From contig JACKPT010000012.1 in assembly GCA_024233345.1 (NCBI GenBank), positions 56,336-120,335 of the forward strand: 64,000 bases of DNA, given 5' to 3'. Of the stretch, positions 61,386 through 64,000 are shown in pieces. Under the pieces are notes generated by a model that did not search any database, was not told where the DNA came from, and saw only the letters and a list, made by a program, of their open reading frames with translations. This DNA comes from Verrucomicrobiota bacterium. GTDB lineage: Bacteria > Verrucomicrobiota > Kiritimatiellia > CAIVKH01. The translations under genes were made by a program, and so were the position numbers. The first letter of the stretch is position 1. Every line of letters starts with the position of its first letter.

Positions 61386-64000
61386 ATGCTTGAAACTCGT
61401 GATTCCTCGCGCATCGGGGCCAGAACATCGACCACCAGAACCAAGGGAGCGCGCAGGAAAACCGCCCCAAAATCGACGGCAACCCGAGGAGGACGGTCCT
61501 CCTTGCCGGGACTGACTGTTCCGCGGGTCTTCAGCACCGCCGGGGTCAGCCCGTTTGATCAGGTCGAGTGGGACAGCCGCAAGGCCTCCATCACCGATGA
61601 CAAGGGCAACACGATTTTCGAGCAGGACAACATCCAGGTGCCAAAGACCTGGTCGATGCTCGCCACCAATGTTGTCGCATCCAAGTATTTTTATGGCGAT
61701 CACACCAAGTCCGAGCGGGAATCTTCGGTGCAGCAACTGGTTCACCGGGTCACCCGGACCATCGCCAACTGGGGTATTCGCGATGGCTATTTCAAAACCC
61801 CGGAGGATGGCGAGGTCTTCTACCAGGAATTGACCTACCTCTGTCTGAACCAATACGGCGCCTTCAATTCCCCGGTGTGGTTCAACTGCGGCCTGTTCCA
61901 TGAATACGGCATCGGCAAGGAAAGCGGTGCGGGCAATTTCTTCTTTGACCGTGAAACCCAGGCGGTCGGCCAGGCATCCACCCAGTACGAATATCCTCAG
62001 TGCTCGGCCTGTTTCATTCAGCATGTGGATGACACCATGGAGAGCATCATGGAATTGGCGCGTAGCGAGGCCATGTTGTTCAAGTTCGGCAGTGGCACCG
62101 GCAGCGATCTGTCAACCATCCGCAGTTCCCGCGAAAAGATGAGCGGGGGCGGTCGTCCCAGCGGCCCCCTGTCCTTTTTGAAGGTGTACGATGCGATTGC
62201 CAGCGTGGTGAAGTCCGGCGGCAAGACCCGCCGGGCCGCCAAGATGAACACCCTGAAGGACTGGCATCCCGACATCAAGGACTTCATCGAAGCCAAGTCC
62301 AGCGAAGAAAAGAAGGCGTGGGCCCTGATCGAACAAGGCTATGCCGGAGACTTTAATGGTGAGGCCTACGGGTCGGTCTGCTTCCAGAATGAAAACCTCA
62401 GCGTGCGGGTGACCGACAAATTTCTGCAAGCGGTGATCGATGACAAGGACTGGCACACCCACTGGGTAACCAACCCCTCGGTGGCCGGCCCCACCTACAA
62501 GGCCCGCGACATGATGCGATGGATTGCTGAAGGCACCTGGCTGTGCGGAGACCCCGGGGTGCAGCTTGAAGACACGATCCAGAAGTGGCACACCTGCAAG
62601 AAGACCGCCCCCATCAACTCGAGCAACCCCTGCAGCGAGTACATGTTCCTCGATAATACCGCGTGTAACCTCGCCTCCCTGAACCTGATGAAGTTCATGA
62701 AGCCCGATGGCTCGTTTGATATCAAACGCTTCAAAGCCGCGGTGGAAATTTATATCACCGCGCAGGAAATCATTGTCGACAACGCGAGCTATCCCACCGA
62801 AGAGATCGCCCACAACAGCCACATCTATCGCACCCTCGGCCTGGGCTATGCCAACCTGGGTGGGCTGCTGATGTCACTGGGGCTTCCCTACGACAGCGAT
62901 GAGGGGCGTTCCATGGCGGCGTCCATCACCGCGATCATGCATTGCCACGCCTATACCCAGTCCGCCCGCCTGGCCGGTATCATGGGGCCATTTGAGGACT
63001 ACGAGAACAACCGCGAATGTATGCTCGATGTCATCGAGTTGCACCGCCAGGCCGCCCACGGAATCAGTACGGAAAGTCCGGCCTATCTGCGTGAGGCCGC
63101 AAAAGTCTGTGCCGACGAAGCCCTGGCGCTTGGACGCGAACATGGATACCGGAATGCCCAGGTGACCGTGCTCGCTCCCACCGGGACCATCGGGTTCATG
63201 ATGGATTGTGACACCACCGGCGTGGAGCCGGATATTGCCCTCGTGAAGTACAAGCTGCTGGCGGGCGGCGGCATGCTGAAGATTGTCAACCGTACCGTGA
63301 CCCCGGCCCTCAAGCACCTGGGGTATACCAGCAGCCAGTGTGAGGCGATTATCCGTTACATCGATGAACACGACACCATCGAGGGCGCCCCCGAACTGAA
63401 AGACGAACACCTCCAGGTGTTCGATTGCGCATTCAAGCCCCGCAATGGTTCCCGCTACATTCCCTATGCCGCCCACATCCGCATGATGGCGGCGGTCCAG
63501 CCCTTCCTGTCCGGTGCAATCAGCAAAACCGTCAACATGCCCAATGATGCCACGGTCGAAGAGATCATGCAGACCTACATCGAGGGCTGGCGTCTCGGGT
63601 TGAAGGCCCTGGCGATTTATCGCGATGGCTGCAAACGCAGCCAACCGGTCAACACCGGCAAGAAAGAGGAAGAAAAGAAGAAGGTGGCGGTGCCGGAAAC
63701 CGGGTCCAACGGATCCAAGGTCCGCCCGCTTCGCCGCCGGATGCCCAGCACCCGCCGGTCGGTGACCCACAAGTTTGATATTGCCGGTCATGAGGGCTAC
63801 CTCACCGTCGGCCTGTACGACGATGGCAAACCCGGCGAATTGTTTATCACCATGGCCAAGGAAGGCAGCACGGTCGGCGGACTCATGGATGCCTTTGGCA
63901 CCGCGATCTCCATGTGTCTGCAGTATGGCGTCCCGGTGAAGTCGCTGGTGGAAAAATTTGCCCACACCCGGTTCGAGCCGAGCGGGTTTACCAAGAACCC
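61386..64000 (+). CDS. nrdJ: Adenosylcobalamin-dependent (class II) ribonucleotide reductase (3' end outside window)
   Basis: GGGAGG lies 7 nt before ATG 61386, and 871 codons are visible before the window edge. After a basic, low-complexity extension of about 50 residues comes the class II core: FDQVEWDSRKASI, NSPVWFNCGLF, YPQCSACFIQHVDDTMESIM, FKFGSGTGSDLSTIRS, the active-site segment SSNPCSEYMFLDNTACNLAS and APTGTIGFMMDCDTTGVEPD. Near the visible end are a Lys/Glu-rich linker and a C-terminal domain segment (FITMAKEGSTVGGLMDAFGT) typical of large NrdJ proteins. It reduces ribonucleotides using B12 and so works with or without oxygen. The C-terminal cysteines are beyond the window. Confidence 0.96.
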   Translation, partial: MLETRDSSRIGARTSTTRTKGARRKTAPKSTATRGGRSSLPGLTVPRVFSTAGVSPFDQVEWDSRKASITDDKGNTIFEQDNIQVPKTWSMLATNVVASKYFYGDHTKSERESSVQQLVHRVTRTIANWGIRDGYFKTPEDGEVFYQELTYLCLNQYGAFNSPVWFNCGLFHEYGIGKESGAGNFFFDRETQAVGQASTQYEYPQCSACFIQHVDDTMESIMELARSEAMLFKFGSGTGSDLSTIRSSREKMSGGGRPSGPLSFLKVYDAIASVVKSGGKTRRAAKMNTLKDWHPDIKDFIEAKSSEEKKAWALIEQGYAGDFNGEAYGSVCFQNENLSVRVTDKFLQAVIDDKDWHTHWVTNPSVAGPTYKARDMMRWIAEGTWLCGDPGVQLEDTIQKWHTCKKTAPINSSNPCSEYMFLDNTACNLASLNLMKFMKPDGSFDIKRFKAAVEIYITAQEIIVDNASYPTEEIAHNSHIYRTLGLGYANLGGLLMSLGLPYDSDEGRSMAASITAIMHCHAYTQSARLAGIMGPFEDYENNRECMLDVIELHRQAAHGISTESPAYLREAAKVCADEALALGREHGYRNAQVTVLAPTGTIGFMMDCDTTGVEPDIALVKYKLLAGGGMLKIVNRTVTPALKHLGYTSSQCEAIIRYIDEHDTIEGAPELKDEHLQVFDCAFKPRNGSRYIPYAAHIRMMAAVQPFLSGAISKTVNMPNDATVEEIMQTYIEGWRLGLKALAIYRDGCKRSQPVNTGKKEEEKKKVAVPETGSNGSKVRPLRRRMPSTRRSVTHKFDIAGHEGYLTVGLYDDGKPGELFITMAKEGSTVGGLMDAFGTAISMCLQYGVPVKSLVEKFAHTRFEPSGFTKN

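Overview
The window (about 64 kb, GC-rich) reads as a chromosomal segment of a Gram-negative bacterium, most likely from the Verrucomicrobiota/Kiritimatiellota side of the PVC group. This is an inference from gene content: SdrD-B/DUF11-rich giant secreted proteins, gingipain-type (C25) peptidases, calcium-binding TSP3-like tails followed by a YRxERS-type terminal module, a PEP-CTERM tail remnant, and a B12-dependent (class II) ribonucleotide reductase. No rRNA, complete tRNA, integrase or CRISPR array was seen.

Layout. (1) 1-4600: the end of a peptide-type ABC importer operon (permease, two ATPases, stop/start overlaps), a 3-hydroxyisobutyrate-dehydrogenase-like oxidoreductase, a SAM methyltransferase and a decayed ZntB/CorA tail. 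(2) 4600-7400: a DUF4230 protein, a perfect 27-bp inverted-repeat element, and a GT-C-like membrane protein whose stop codon lies inside that element. (3) 7460-10340: a compact peptide-modification locus: S26-type peptidase, HPr-kinase-like P-loop protein, a 55-residue peptide that looks like the substrate, a radical SAM/SPASM enzyme and a PqqD-type peptide chaperone. A second copy of the pqqD start plus its leader lies 2.9 kb away at 13.2-13.3 kb. (4) 10685-13123: two secreted proteins, a right-handed beta-helix and a GANIGWI-repeat protein.

(5) 13524-37209: a 23.7-kb reading frame, broken only by two single-base deletions at about 22.71 and 22.95 kb, that would encode one protein of 7,895 residues. 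It has a signal peptide, a Gly-rich domain, eleven 104-residue repeats, SdrD-B domains, about 21 units of 147 residues organised in near-identical 2,205-bp blocks, and a C-terminal C25 peptidase. (6) 37590-50019: three relatives of this protein (a stand-alone 841-residue C25 protein, a 1,577-residue SdrD-B/DUF11 protein lacking the peptidase, and a 766-residue C25 protein whose propeptide is a separate gene), followed by a translationally coupled nucleotidyltransferase and a secreted PPC-like protein. (7) 50200-53410: a glycosyltransferase, a secreted Pro/Ser-rich protein and a TlpA-like thioredoxin. (8) 53524-64000: housekeeping genes gcvP, cysK, a phosphomannomutase/phosphoglucomutase, der, and the start of nrdJ. 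An orphan PEP-CTERM tail lies between gcvP and cysK.

The two most unusual parts are the rSAM/PqqD/HprK-like/S26 locus with its unannotated small substrate, and the C25 surface-protein island with its giant, recently amplified repeats.
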